DNA from: Dryocosmus kuriphilus
Taxonomy: Eukaryota > Arthropoda > Insecta > Hymenoptera > Cynipidae
Assembly: GCA_038277395.1 (NCBI GenBank)
Contig: CM076196.1
Coordinates: forward strand, 133,449,867 to 133,513,866
Direction of reading: 5' to 3'
DNA: 64,000 nucleotides
Positions 34,349 to 44,644 of this stretch are shown piece after piece. Below the pieces are notes generated by a model. It ran no database searches. It saw nothing but the letters and a program-made list of their open reading frames with translations, and was not told the origin of the DNA. Every line of letters starts with the position of its first letter. The first letter of the stretch is position 1. The position numbers were made by a program, and so were the translations under genes.

Positions 34349-34770
34349 ATCGTCTTGACCATTAAGTACTGTGAGAGTGTCGAGAATATCTTTTGCCTTA
34401 AGGGTTTCTTCTTCTCGTCGTGATGGTTGGTTGACTTCTTTTGTTTCCCTTTCTCTTCTTTCTAGGATTTCCTGATTTCTCCTTAGCCTGTTTAATTATA
34501 GCTTCTTGCTCTTCGATGTCCTCTCTTGAACGCTGTTCATCTTCAGTAATTAGGTTTATCGGTGAGAACTTCGCCCGAGAACCCTAATTTTTTGCAAAGA
34601 TTGGACATTTCCCAGATCCGGTTGGCATTTTCTTGCCTGAGGTTACTTTGCGATATGGAGATTGCATCCATTTTTGCCATTAGCTGAACTAATATATTGT
34701 TAATCGACTGCACGGATGGAGAGGCAGTGGGTTCGGTGATGGGGTTCGAGACATTTTATCTACTGTAGAA
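34349..34770 (-). pseudogene. E2 Gag N-terminal part, frame-broken
   Basis: One frame reads VQSINNILVQLMAKMDAI and NLRQENANRIWEMSNLCK, with stops near 34550. An adjacent frame begins MSRTPSPNP near 34755. At least two frame changes separate these from the open Gag part. Confidence 0.55.
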
Positions 34771-35614
34771 AAAGGGTAGAAAATTTTGTCGGGTGATTCG
34801 TCCGTACTGTCCGTTTCGTTAGTGTCGTATGTCCTATTTTCTCTATATTCTTTGAAATTATCCAGTTTAGTAATTTTTTTACGATTTGTGCCTAGCCTTG
34901 TGATATAATTTGTAGTGTTGGTGTTTTCTTTTATTACCGAGAGGTTCACACGTATGCTGCTACAAGCATACGTCAGACTCTCAATCGGTAGTGTGGTTGT
35001 ATTTTGTTGACGGTTCGTTGGCTGGAGTGCTAAGCCTAACGAAACGTTAACGTGCAATTCCACTCCGCCGGAAGCGAAATTAAAAGTTTGTTAAAACTTG
35101 TAAAATTTTGCTTCCGTCTCCTTCCACAGACAGTAAGGGAGATTTAAGCTTATGCACGTTAAAAAACCTAAAGTGTGGTTATCATGAAATTAACTTACAG
35201 TGAAATTTTTGTGATGGCTGGAGAGTGTTGCTCGTAGATTCGTTCACAGTCCTCTTGATCTCGAGCGCGTCGTCCTGACCTTGGGCTGTTGCTGTTGGCT
35301 TGCCGTTCCCTAGACAGTTGTCTCTTCCGCCTGATCGCGTGCCACGTTCTAGTAGATTTTTGCAGGTTGTTAATTTACGTCGTATAGGGGCTACTTAGTT
35401 CACCTCCTAGTTTTATTAACAACTGCTACTTATCTTTCTCGTTTTCGGGCTTGCCGTAGCGAAGTCCGGAGTTCGTCTGTGATTTCGAATTTTCGTGAAA
35501 ATCCCAGATCCTCTTGATATTCGTGGATTTCAAGTCCTTTTTTTTCCTCGGTTCCACTGATCGATGTGAATTCCTCACTTTATTCCGTAGAACTTGATTC
35601 GCGACTTAAGTGGA
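34771..35614 (-). other. E2 leader
   Basis: Mostly non-coding. A minus frame at 34689-35063 (124 residues) has no recognisable domain and partly overlaps the Gag start, so I do not call it a gene. Confidence 0.45.
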
Positions 35615-35631
35615 TCCTGGCAGGATCGCCA
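35615..35631 (-). promoter_or_regulatory. E2 primer binding site, tRNA-Arg-like
   Basis: TGGCGATCCTGCCAGGA on the minus strand, 3 bases from the 5' LTR. It is identical to the E1 site although the LTRs share no obvious similarity. Confidence 0.8.
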
Positions 35632-35634
35632 AAA

Positions 35635-35817
35635 TGTTATGCCAAAAAACTCTTTTAATAATATTTTTTATTTGTGTAAGCCAATCTCAGGCTTACACAC
35701 GTTTATTCAATATGAATTCAGTACAAGAACTGGTGAGGCTGGGCCGTGCCTCTACATATATAGCCCACATGTGTCGAGGGTGGGGAGTACATTCTAGTTT
35801 ACTCTGGTCTCCTAACA
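35635..35817 (-). repeat. E2 5' LTR
   Basis: 183 bp with TG...CA ends. A TATA-like stretch (ACATATATAGCC) lies in the distal half. It is flanked on its outer side by ATAA (35818-35821). Confidence 0.93.
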
Positions 35818-36009
35818 ATAATAAAGATTAATTATAATGAGCATCACTTACGTGTATTGTAATAAAAATTCTTTGCCAAAGTACATGTTTTATCATTAAA
35901 GAATTCTGTTTTTCTACCCTGTTATCGCAAAAATTGACTTTTTGTCTGCCCTTAAGAGGGCCCCGTCGAAATTTAGCCCAGGGTCTCACGGAGTTTTAAT
36001 CCGGCGCTG

Positions 36010-36206
36010 ACTCTAAATGCTTACGATATAGATAAACTATAATCACTTTTAATTTTACTTCTAATATCTTACTTCACATCTAAAGTCCATATCTTTTAGA
36101 ATTAGAATTTACTATACAAATATTTGGGATTTCATATTTTTATCTTATATAATGTTCGTTTGCATAAAATCAAAATGAACTGGTTTAAAAAAAGAGAAAA
36201 TAAGTA
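36010..36206. other. AT-rich spacer
   Basis: No feature seen between the hAT right end and Rep-A copy 1. Confidence 0.5.
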
Positions 36207-37583
36207 AAAAAAAATCTGCCCGCTATGTGGGCACATTCTCATCGCGCGCTGCGCTTGAAGTATGAGCTCGCCTACGGCGCGTCGCGCGTTTGGCGAAACT
36301 CGTGCTTCGCGCTCGATACATTGTTTACCTCGCGCTACGCGCTCGGTGTTTGTACGTCTCCCTACATTTGTGCGTATAGACCTTTTAAAATTAAAGATCG
36401 AACCATTGAACAGTGTAATTTGGTAATTTTGGTACTTTTGTTTAAGCTCTTTCGACTTTAACAAATGCATTCTCATCACGTGTATCGCGCTTCGCACTCA
36501 AATAAAGTTTGTACAAAATGTGATATTTTTTTGCAATTTGTGTGAAAATAAAAAATCTGTATTTTTAAAAACATTCTTCACGATTAGACAAAAACTATGC
36601 GTCCTATCAAAAAATGGTCTAAAGAAAATATCCAAACCTTTCTGAGGTGAATAATTTTTCTTCTGAATCTTTTTTTCGCATCCCGCATAGTTTCAGTGGA
36701 AAATTGAATTCTTGATTTTTAATAACATTTTTCATGATTAAAACAAAAACTATATATTTTATAAACGAAAGTATGAAAAAAATTTGTAGATCTTTTTGAA
36801 ATAAACAGCTCCGCTTCTTAATATTTTTTTCGTATCTCGCATAGTTTGGTGAGAAAATTGAATTATTGAATTTTATTAATGATATTTTTGACCATTAAAA
36901 CGAAAAATATGTGCCTTATAAAAACATATAATAAGAAAAATTTCTAGATATTTTTAAGATAAACAACCTTGCTTCTTAACATTTTTTTCGTATCTTGCAC
37001 GTTCTGCTGAAGAGTGGATTCTTAAATATTTAACAACATTTATCACAAATAATTTTAAATTATGCATCTTATTTAAAAATGGTTCAAAGCAAATTGTTAT
37101 ATATTTTTAAGATCAGCAACTTTGTTCTTAAACATTTTTTTCGTATCTCCTATAGTTTGGGCGAAAAATTGAATGTTTGGGTTTTTGAAAAACATTTTCG
37201 ATCGATAAAACCAGAACCGTTGATAAAAAAAGGCTGGTTTACGAAATTTAACTTTATTTTAAGGTCTTGAAAAAGCGTGCCAAAGCATAATCCAATCCGA
37301 TAAGTCGTTCAAAAGTTATCCGATACATAGACGACGACAACGACGACGACGACAGACACCAACGTTAAACCTGAGTTTTCGAGTTCATGAGGTCTCTAAA
37401 CGTCCAGATTTCATGAAATCCGCGAAAGTCAGTTTTCACATGAAACTAATACTTTCTCACTGAAATAAGAATGTAATAATAAAAATTGCATTTTTCAGCC
37501 AAACCATGTAAAAAAAATTCTCGTCTTGGATTTACTTTAATCGAGTGCCAAGCGCGAATGCGCCTGTGTAACGGGCAGATTTT
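36207..37583 (+). mobile_element. Rep-A copy 1
   Basis: Starts AAAATCTGCCCGCTATGTGG with a hairpin (TGCCCGC, loop TAT, GTGGGCA), then a CpG-rich block (CGCGCTACGCGCTCGG). The body consists of degenerate units of about 155 bp marked by GATTAAAAC and CGTATCTCGCATAGTTT words, then a GAC run near 37330-37350 and TTTCATGAAATCCGCGAAAG. The right end has CGGGCAGATTTT, an inverted copy of the left end. No coding capacity. Confidence 0.75.
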
Positions 37584-38297
37584 GAAGTAACTTTAATAAG
37601 TTTTTTATTAACTTTTTTATAACGTTATTCACGATTAAAGCAAATCACCATGCTTGTTGTAAATTTTACTCTTTCCGAAACTGTAACCTTTTCGAAATAA
37701 TCGTCGTTAACCTTCCCGAAATTTTCGTCAAAAACTATTTTATAGGGGTGTTTGTTGCTCGTTTTAAGGGTGGTTTCATTTAAGATACCGACTCAAATTT
37801 GTTTAATATCAATTTCTAATGCTTCCCGGAATATATATGCCAAACATCAAAACTTTTGAAAAATTAAAAAAATTTTTTTGTTCAAAATTCTGGTCCATCT
37901 ACGATACTGATTCCGAGGTATAAACCTTATTTAAATCCACTACGAGCGATGGTGAAGCAGAAAGCAGATGAGATTGCGTCTAGTATAGAGCTAGCAATTT
38001 AATAAGCGCACGAGATAGATATTTCAATTCTCTTCTATATATTGTTTCTAATAATAAAATAAAACCTGAATTATTATCCCTTCTTTTCCAACCCAGACTA
38101 TCCTTAGTTTGCCCTTGTCAATTTCTTTCTATCTTTGTCAATATAATCAATCCCTCATATCAACCGGATGTCTCGGGATATCCCATTTATATCTCGACAT
38201 ATTATGGGGACATTATATAGGTATGTCTACGGGATATCACAGCAAGACGGAAAGGTAGATATCCATAGGATATCGTGGGAGATTTTCGGAACATTTT
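37584..38297. other. AT-rich spacer
   Basis: No coding feature seen. Around 38160-38280 there are ATATC-rich words without clear period. Confidence 0.45.
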
Positions 38298-38474
38298 AAG
38301 GAGCGTCTATTAATTACGTAAGGGGGGGGGGGGGGGGGGGGGGGGGGGTCAGACAAATATTACGACCATCTTGAAATTGCATGCATTTGCTATAGAGAAA
38401 CTCTTACGTAAGGGGGGGGGGGGGGGGTCTCAAATTCCAAAAATGACCTTTACGTAATTAATGGACGCTCCCTT
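38298..38474. mobile_element. MITE with inverted ends and two long G tracts
   Basis: Left end AAGGAGCGTCTATTAATTAC and right end (reverse complement AAGGGAGCGTCCATTAATTA) are inverted repeats of about 25 bp, each followed inward by ACGTAA. Two G runs lie at 38322-38348 and 38412-38427. No ORF. Confidence 0.75.
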
Positions 38475-38739
38475 ACGGATATTTAAATGATATATTGCAA
38501 TTTTTTAGACATCTCACGTGGGACTTTTCAATATTCAGAAACTGTCTCAAAACATTCCAGGATATTCTAAGGATATCTTAGGAATATCGAAATTTTCTCT
38601 TTCTCTCTATCTTTCTCAAACCCCACATTCTAGATCTTTAATAATCTTTAATCTTTCTGGCGAAAGCTTCGGGAATTAATATCAAATCAATCCTAAATAT
38701 TCCGAATCATTCCAGAATCTTTATCCCAACCAATCTGAA

Positions 38740-39062
38740 ACAAGCTTAAATCCTTTCCAATCCGCAACCAACATCAGCTTCAATCTGAGTAAATCCGCAA
38801 TCAATCTGAAACCATTTTTTAATCCTCTTCAGTCCGTGTGCTCAATCCGAACGAACCGGAAGACTCATCCTAAGCAAGTTTCAATCCTTTCCAGTCCATG
38901 AAGAACAACAATTTCGCTCCAAATAAATCCAAAATCAATCCGAAACCACCTTTCAATTCTCTTCAGTCCGTGCGCTCAATCCGAATGAATCCGAGACACA
39001 TCCCGAGCAAGTTTAAATCCTTTCCAACCCGTGACCAACAATAACTTCAATCTGACTTACGT
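38740..39062. repeat. tandem repeat of about 133 bp
   Basis: CTTCAGTCCGTGTGCTCAAT near 38827 and CTTCAGTCCGTGCGCTCAAT near 38961 mark two copies, with partial copies on both sides. Words such as AATCCGAA and TTTCCA recur. No gene seen. Confidence 0.7.
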
Positions 39063-39070
39063 GTAGTAAA

Positions 39071-39696
39071 TGTTCAGGATGTGTTTTGCAAATCAATTAA
39101 CAAGACGTTTTAATATATCAAAAAGTAGTTTATTTAATTAGATTAATTTCAAAATGTAGCTCTAGATCTCTCGAACCGACGAGATATGTTACACGTGAAA
39201 GACCGGCCTCTTCTGACGACCCAGCCTCCTCGGTTGTGCCCCCCCGAACCCTGGTCATGATGTTAACTTGCCCTGGAAGCACGTACAACTCTCGGTCTTT
39301 CTATAATATTGCGTTTCATGAGATTAATTCCACGAATCATTTTTATAAACGCCCACATACGGTAATGTTCTTTACTCCAATATTCTCTATTACCAGGGTT
39401 TTTCGAATTCTACTAACGCATTGCAGAATGTTACTAAAAATAGAACAGAATCAAGATAGAGACTACGCGCTTTCTTATATAGGATATGAGATAAGAGGTG
39501 AAAACAAAGGGTACGCCTTGGGGTACCCATATATATGTTGTAGAACGAAAGAGGAACGGAATCGCCTTTATTTGACCTACGGAAACAAAGGTCCAGAGAT
39601 TATCTTTAGATTGCTTGTCAACTCTTGGGGTATCGAGCTATCGTCTTTCGGTGAAGAAGAAGAAGAAGAATGTCCCTGTTATGAAACACCGTGACA
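39071..39696 (-). mobile_element. possible solo LTR, minus orientation
   Basis: Plus-strand ends are TGTTCAGG and CCGTGACA, so both strands start TG and end CA. On the minus strand a TATATATGGGTACC box lies upstream of AATAAACT, which lies shortly before the end, in LTR order. No target duplication is visible, so this is tentative. A plus frame (39236-39694, 152 residues) has no recognisable domain. Confidence 0.3.
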
Positions 39697-40230
39697 TTCC
39701 GAAATAATCTGAGATAATAATCAGACTATAATAAGCATTTGTCACATATACTCGTATGGTATATGCTAGTTGAGGAGCAGGGTGGTCTAAACCAAAGTTT
39801 TTTGTAATTTTTTAGTGTCTTGCCCCCTCATTTTGTGCTATTTAATGAAAAATTTTTCCTAGTTATTGGAAATTTAATAAAAGTGTTAGGTGTCTTTTTG
39901 AACACTTAAATTACCCCAATTTGACTAATGACTGTGAAATAATAGAAAATTGCTAATAATAAATAGTAGGGACAAAATGTTTACTAAAGAAATTGGTTAG
40001 ATTTTGCACTATTTCAATTAAAAGTTGATAACTAAATAAATTAATAGTTATTGTACCACTAAATGAATTAGTGTAAATTTGACTATTATTTCTATGGCTT
40101 AGTAGAAAACTAATTATTATCAGAAATACTTATATTAAAGCAAATGAGAAATGACTTTTCACTATTTCTATTAGCAGTTTTCTACTAACTCATACTCAAA
40201 TTCTATACGAATTCAATTAGTTGTAGTTTA
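39697..40230. other. AT-rich spacer
   Basis: No feature seen. Confidence 0.5.
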
Positions 40231-40238
40231 ATTCTGCC

Positions 40239-40584
40239 TAGGGTGACCGCATACGTCCAGATTTCCCTACACCTATTCTCTTTTTGAGATATACGATTTT
40301 TGTCTGACAGTGTTTTTGAATTTGTCTGGATTTTTGGAAGGAGCATTTTTGAGTTTGTTAATAGAAAAAAACATTGAGTCTGAGCGACATTTAGTGATTT
40401 TCTTCAAATTTTTTGCACTTCAACTTAAAATGATAGTTAAAAAAAAAATGTCAGTAAATAATGGCGTTGAAATACTTAATGTTGGACAACCTAGGGATCA
40501 AAATGATTAGTCCTGCTTTGTCTTCTTCTTTGAAGCCCGCAGTTGTCCTACATTCCGAAAATCAGCTCGAATATAGTCACCCTA
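40239..40584. mobile_element. 346 bp hAT-like MITE with 8 bp target duplication
   Basis: The left end TAGGGTGACCGCATACGTCC and the right end GTCACCCTA are inverted. Flanks ATTCTGCC (40231-40238) and ATTCTGCA (40585-40592) match at seven of eight positions, the duplication length of hAT-type transposases. A 66-residue frame inside is not recognisable. Confidence 0.75.
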
Positions 40585-40592
40585 ATTCTGCA

Positions 40593-41662
40593 CTGCAAAT
40601 AAGAAACACAGTATCTGCACTTTGGGTAATTTGAGTTAAAGCTAAAAATTGTATCTTATCTGTTACTGTTTTGTTACCAAATGAATTTGTAAAACTTAAC
40701 TACGCATTAGTAGAAATGCTTCCTAAAGTAATTGGTAAGACTTTGTCTTACTATATGCAGATATATAGAGACCATGAGAAACAAATAAATGTCATACACG
40801 AAAACAAAATTTTTTTAAAGTTTACGAAATAATTCAAGAACCGCAGATACAAGCGATAACTGAACAGGGTTTCTATATATCATTTTTGAAATATTCAGGA
40901 TAAAATGCAGAATTATTCAGGTTTATTTATCTAAAAGTACGGTATCTGGTCTATTGGCTGTATGTAATAAAAAATAGACTCACAATTTATTAGTAACAAA
41001 AGAAAAGGTTTACATATTTGTAAGAATGAGGAAACGCATGGCGATAAGCCACGGTTGACTGGCCTGCCTCAACTGACTCCCTTTTCACAAGGGAAGGACG
41101 CGCGTCCTCCAAAATGATATTTAGTCCAATCATAGGCGGTGTTGACGATAACAGACTTGAGTCATCGTACCTAGGGAAGCGTCTATAAACTACGTTACCA
41201 ATTTTGGACCCCCCCCCCCCCCCCCCCCCCCCCCCGGAAGTAACATTGCCTTTGGATAAACGCTGGTTTTGAAAATAATTACGCTTAAATTATTGTATTG
41301 ATTTAAATGGAAAAATTCCATTTGATATTTTTCGATCTATTAAAAAATTTTTAATTACAATTTATTAAACTAGCCTATTTGTGAAATGTATAAAAAGGGA
41401 AAATTACCGATAAATAGGGGCACATATATTTATCACATACGATCTGAAACGAAAGTCCAAGCGTGAAATAGATCAGTTGGATAATCCGTGCGGCGCAAAT
41501 TAGGTTTATGATTATGTAGTTTTCAGGTAAGTAGTTAGGGTTCAATTCCTCAACGATTAGGATTTTTAAACCCTTTAACGAGCAATTATATGTGCGTATA
41601 AAGATACGTGATCGTGTGTATTTGTGTAATAAATAAAGTCAAATTAAGTATAATAATAATAT
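40593..41662. other. AT-rich spacer with a C tract
   Basis: No gene. 41173-41240 has GGGAAGCGTCTATAAACTAC followed by a run of about 27 C. It resembles one end of the 38298-38474 MITE family and may be a relic of it. Confidence 0.45.
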
Positions 41663-41940
41663 AAAAAATCTGACCGCTTCTTGGGCACATTCTCATCGCG
41701 CGCTTGGCGCGAAGTATGAGCGCGCCTAGGGCGCGCGTCTGTTGACACTCGCGCTTCGCGCTCTATAGATTATTCACCTCGCGCTACGCGCTCGGTGTTT
41801 ATGGATCGTATAAACCTTTAAATTAAAAATTACAAAAGAAATTATTTTACTTAAGGCTCTATCGCCCTTAAGGAGTACATTCTCAACATGACACTCGCGC
41901 TTCACCCTCGATAATTACATTTTTTTTAAACACATTGTAG

Positions 41941-42368
41941 CCCTACTAGCACCCAATATTGCATCCATATTTCCTGCAATATAGGCAATGTTGCAGGAAA
42001 TATGGATGCAATATTGAGGCAATATTGCGATGGCCATTTTTGGCAACATTCGGCTGCTAAAATTATTATTATTTTTAACAACAAATATTTCGAAAATCGT
42101 AAGAGATAGGTAAAAATGGATACCATTTTTGGGTTTCTGAGTACCCGTAGTATATTATTGTATATAGATCCATATTATAAAATAAAAACCATTTTTACCT
42201 ATCTCCCCTAAGATTTACCAGATATCTGTTGTTAACAACAATAAGTGAATGTTGCCAGAAATGGCTATCGCAATATTGCCTCAATATTGCATCCATATTT
42301 CCTGCAATATTGCCCATATTGCAGGAAATATAGATGCAATATTGAGGCAATATTGGGTGCTAGTAGGG
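41941..42368. mobile_element. 428 bp MITE with CCCTACT ends
   Basis: Begins CCCTACTAGCACCCAATATT and ends with its reverse complement. It is flanked by AG on both sides (41939-41940 and 42369-42370). Rep-A copy 5 shows the uninterrupted site (CACATTATAGATTGG near 57853). The arms hold further palindromes of CAATATTGC words. No ORF. Confidence 0.85.
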
Positions 42369-42484
42369 AGATTGGTAAAGTTCTTTTGTGATTTTCCAAA
42401 TTTTCACAATACAGAATTTCGACTCTTAAAAGTAAAACGATGAGTCTTATAAATAAATTTTGTAGCTCTTTCCAAGGTGAACTC

Positions 42485-43948
42485 TGGCACGAGCGGCTAG
42501 TGTTAAAAAAAAATTTTTTTTTTGAAAGCACTAGCCATAGTTGCCAACACACTACCTGCTCGTGAATCCACACGTGTTAGTGGCAACAGCAGCGCGAGCT
42601 TGGGAAGTGTTGCGCTTAGCCCGGCCCGTTCTTGGGATTGGCAACAATCTCTCGTATTAATTTTCAGTAGCGCGTGGTACCAAATAGCTCTAAAGTTTAG
42701 TGACAACCGCGCTTGTCGCTCGACTCATTCACCGCTCTACACCAACTGCGCCATAAGCGTCATCTGCTAATCGAAATGAATGAACGTGTGGCTAAAATCG
42801 GTCATGAAAAAGTGATTTAGTGTTTTCAATAGATATGTATTTTTAATAGAATTGTATTAGATTCTATAATATATAATAATAATATAATAAATCAGATTCT
42901 ATATTTTTTCATCACATTTAACCTCAGAAATCTCTTTACGTTTTTTTTCTCGTTAAAAAAATGATGATTAAGCGACTGGAATTAATAAAGTTAATACTTT
43001 TACGGAGCATATTTGTATTTTTGCATTTATAATACATTTGATAGTTCAAATAAAATTGAAAGTTGAAACCACGAAGTACTACAAGGAGACAATTCGCCTA
43101 GTATTTCGCCTAGCGCCATATCGTGGGCTCCTTCCCTCGGATTTCCACTTCTTTCAGAACAAGAGCGCCACGTGTAGAAAATGGAGGAATTACAATATCG
43201 CCATAGTAGCCGATGAAATAGCCGATGATGGCAGAATTGTCGCCTGCTACTATGGCGATATTGTAATTCCTCCATTTTCTACACGTGGCACTCTTGTTCT
43301 GAAAAAAGTGGAAACCCGAGGAAAGAGGCCCACGATATGGCGTTAGGCGAAATACAGTTAAAAGCATGTATGCCTTATGTTTGGTAAGTAGATCCAAAAA
43401 TGAAGATGGCATCAACTCTATACGTTTGTATGAACCATGACAATGCAAGTACACGTCAGAGTGGTCAGAGTTCATACAAACGTATAGAGTTGACGCCATT
43501 TTCATTTTTGGACCTGCTGCCCAAAACATAAGGCATACATGCTTTTGACTGTACATGGCGAACGGTCTCCTTGTAGTACTTCGTGTTTGAAAACCTACTT
43601 AACCTAACCTTCATGTACTTTCATGACTTTTAATTTTACATCACAATTAAGTAAATTTATTACATATTTTTCTATTAGGTAATATCACTGAACTTACTGT
43701 TATATTTTTTGAACTGTTGTTCACTAAAAACCTTAGAGCTATTTGTCACTACGCGCTACTGAAAATTAACACGAGAGATTGCTGCCAATCCCAAGAACGG
43801 GCCGGGCCAAACGCAACACTTACCAAGCTCGCGTCGCTGTTGCCATTAACACGAGCGGCTCGTGTGAATTATCAAGCGGCCATTGCGTTGACAAATGTGG
43901 CTCGTGCCATTCCAAAAAATTTTATTTTGACACTAACCGCTCATGTCA
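42485..43948. mobile_element. foldback-type element with long inverted ends
   Basis: The left arm (42485-42725) starts TGGCACGAGCGGCTAGTG and includes CCCGGCCCGTTCTTGGGATT and TTTTCAGTAGCGCG. The right arm (about 43725-43948) is its inverted copy with scattered differences. The centre carries the multi-arm palindrome at 43071-43584. No true ORF: frames in the arms and centre mirror each other across the palindrome axes. Confidence 0.8.
43071..43584. repeat. nested palindromes: outer stem enclosing two long hairpins
   Basis: Outer arms: 43071-43098 (ACGAAGTACTACAAGGAGAC...) with 43557-43584. Inside, hairpin B: 43102-43210 with 43246-43353 (TGTAGAAAATGGAGGAATTA and its complement). Hairpin C: 43355-43437 with 43462-43552 (AACTCTATACGTTTGTATGA and its complement). 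The two hairpins sit side by side within the outer stem, giving a three-way junction if single-stranded. Confidence 0.88.
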
Positions 43949-44644
43949 AAAGCAGTAGCAGCTCTTGCCGCGGTCGCTCCGTGGTGTTAATATTTTCCAT
44001 ATTTTGCATAGTTTTGCTGAAAAATTAAATTTTAAAATGTTTCACGAATAACTCAAAAACTACACGTCTGTTAAAAAAAAATTATGGACAGCAAATTTGT
44101 AGATATTTTTGATGTGAACAACTTTGTTTATTATCATTTTCTCATATCTTGCATAGTTTTGCTGAAAAGTGGTTTTCTTTATATTTCATAACATATTTCA
44201 CGAATAACTCAAAAACTACGCGTGTGCTCAAAAAATGATGGAGAGAAAATTTGTAGATCTTTTTGAGTTAAACAAATTTATTTATTAGCATTTTTTCGTA
44301 CCTTGCACAGTTTGGCGGGAAATTTGAAATTTTTCATTTTTAATAACGTTTTCTTGATTAAAACAAAAGCCGTTCATTTTATAAAAAAACGGGTGAGACA
44401 AAATTTGTAGATTTTTTTCAGATGAATAATTTTACTTTCTTACATTTTTTTTATCTCTCATAGTTTAGCTGGAAAATGGATTTTTTGATTTTGTGAAGAG
44501 TTTTTGATGGATAAAACCATAATCGTTGGTCAAAAACCGCTGGTTAACGAACTCGTCCTTTCTTTTTACCCCTTAAAGAAGTGTGCCAAAGCGCACTTCA
44601 ATCCGATTGGTCCTTCGAAAGTTATCGTGGGAAAAGGCTCCAAC

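Larger units (their letters stand above)
27874..35817 (-). mobile_element. E2, young env-bearing Ty3/gypsy provirus (errantivirus-like)
   Basis: 7944 bp with two 183 bp LTRs differing at four positions by eye, an ATAA target duplication, a tRNA-Arg-like primer binding site, gag, pol, env and a polypurine tract. env is open, pol is open except one TGA in integrase, and the gag N-terminal part is frame-broken. The low LTR divergence makes it the youngest large element here apart from the tandem tRNA array. It lies inside a hAT relic. Confidence 0.93.
27075..36009 (+). mobile_element. hAT-type DNA transposon relic, split by provirus E2
   Basis: The left end CAGTGCCGGATTAA (27075) matches the reverse complement of the right end (TTAATCCGGCGCTG, ending 36009). 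CAG...CTG termini and the dimerisation-domain protein fragment inside fit hAT. The 8 bp flanks AATCCAAA and ACTCTAAA agree at only five positions, so the target duplication is weak. Removing E2 leaves a relic of about 1 kb. Confidence 0.65.

Noticed and set aside
34689..35063. 124-residue ORF in the E2 leader
   Set aside because: No homology to E1 Gag or to known domains, and it overlaps the Gag start in another frame.
39236..39694. 152-residue plus-strand ORF
   Set aside because: No domain, and it lies within a stretch with LTR-like features on the other strand; a short open frame by chance is likelier.
43027..43556. Frames on both strands with near-identical peptides
   Set aside because: Mirror images produced by the palindromes; no coding signal.
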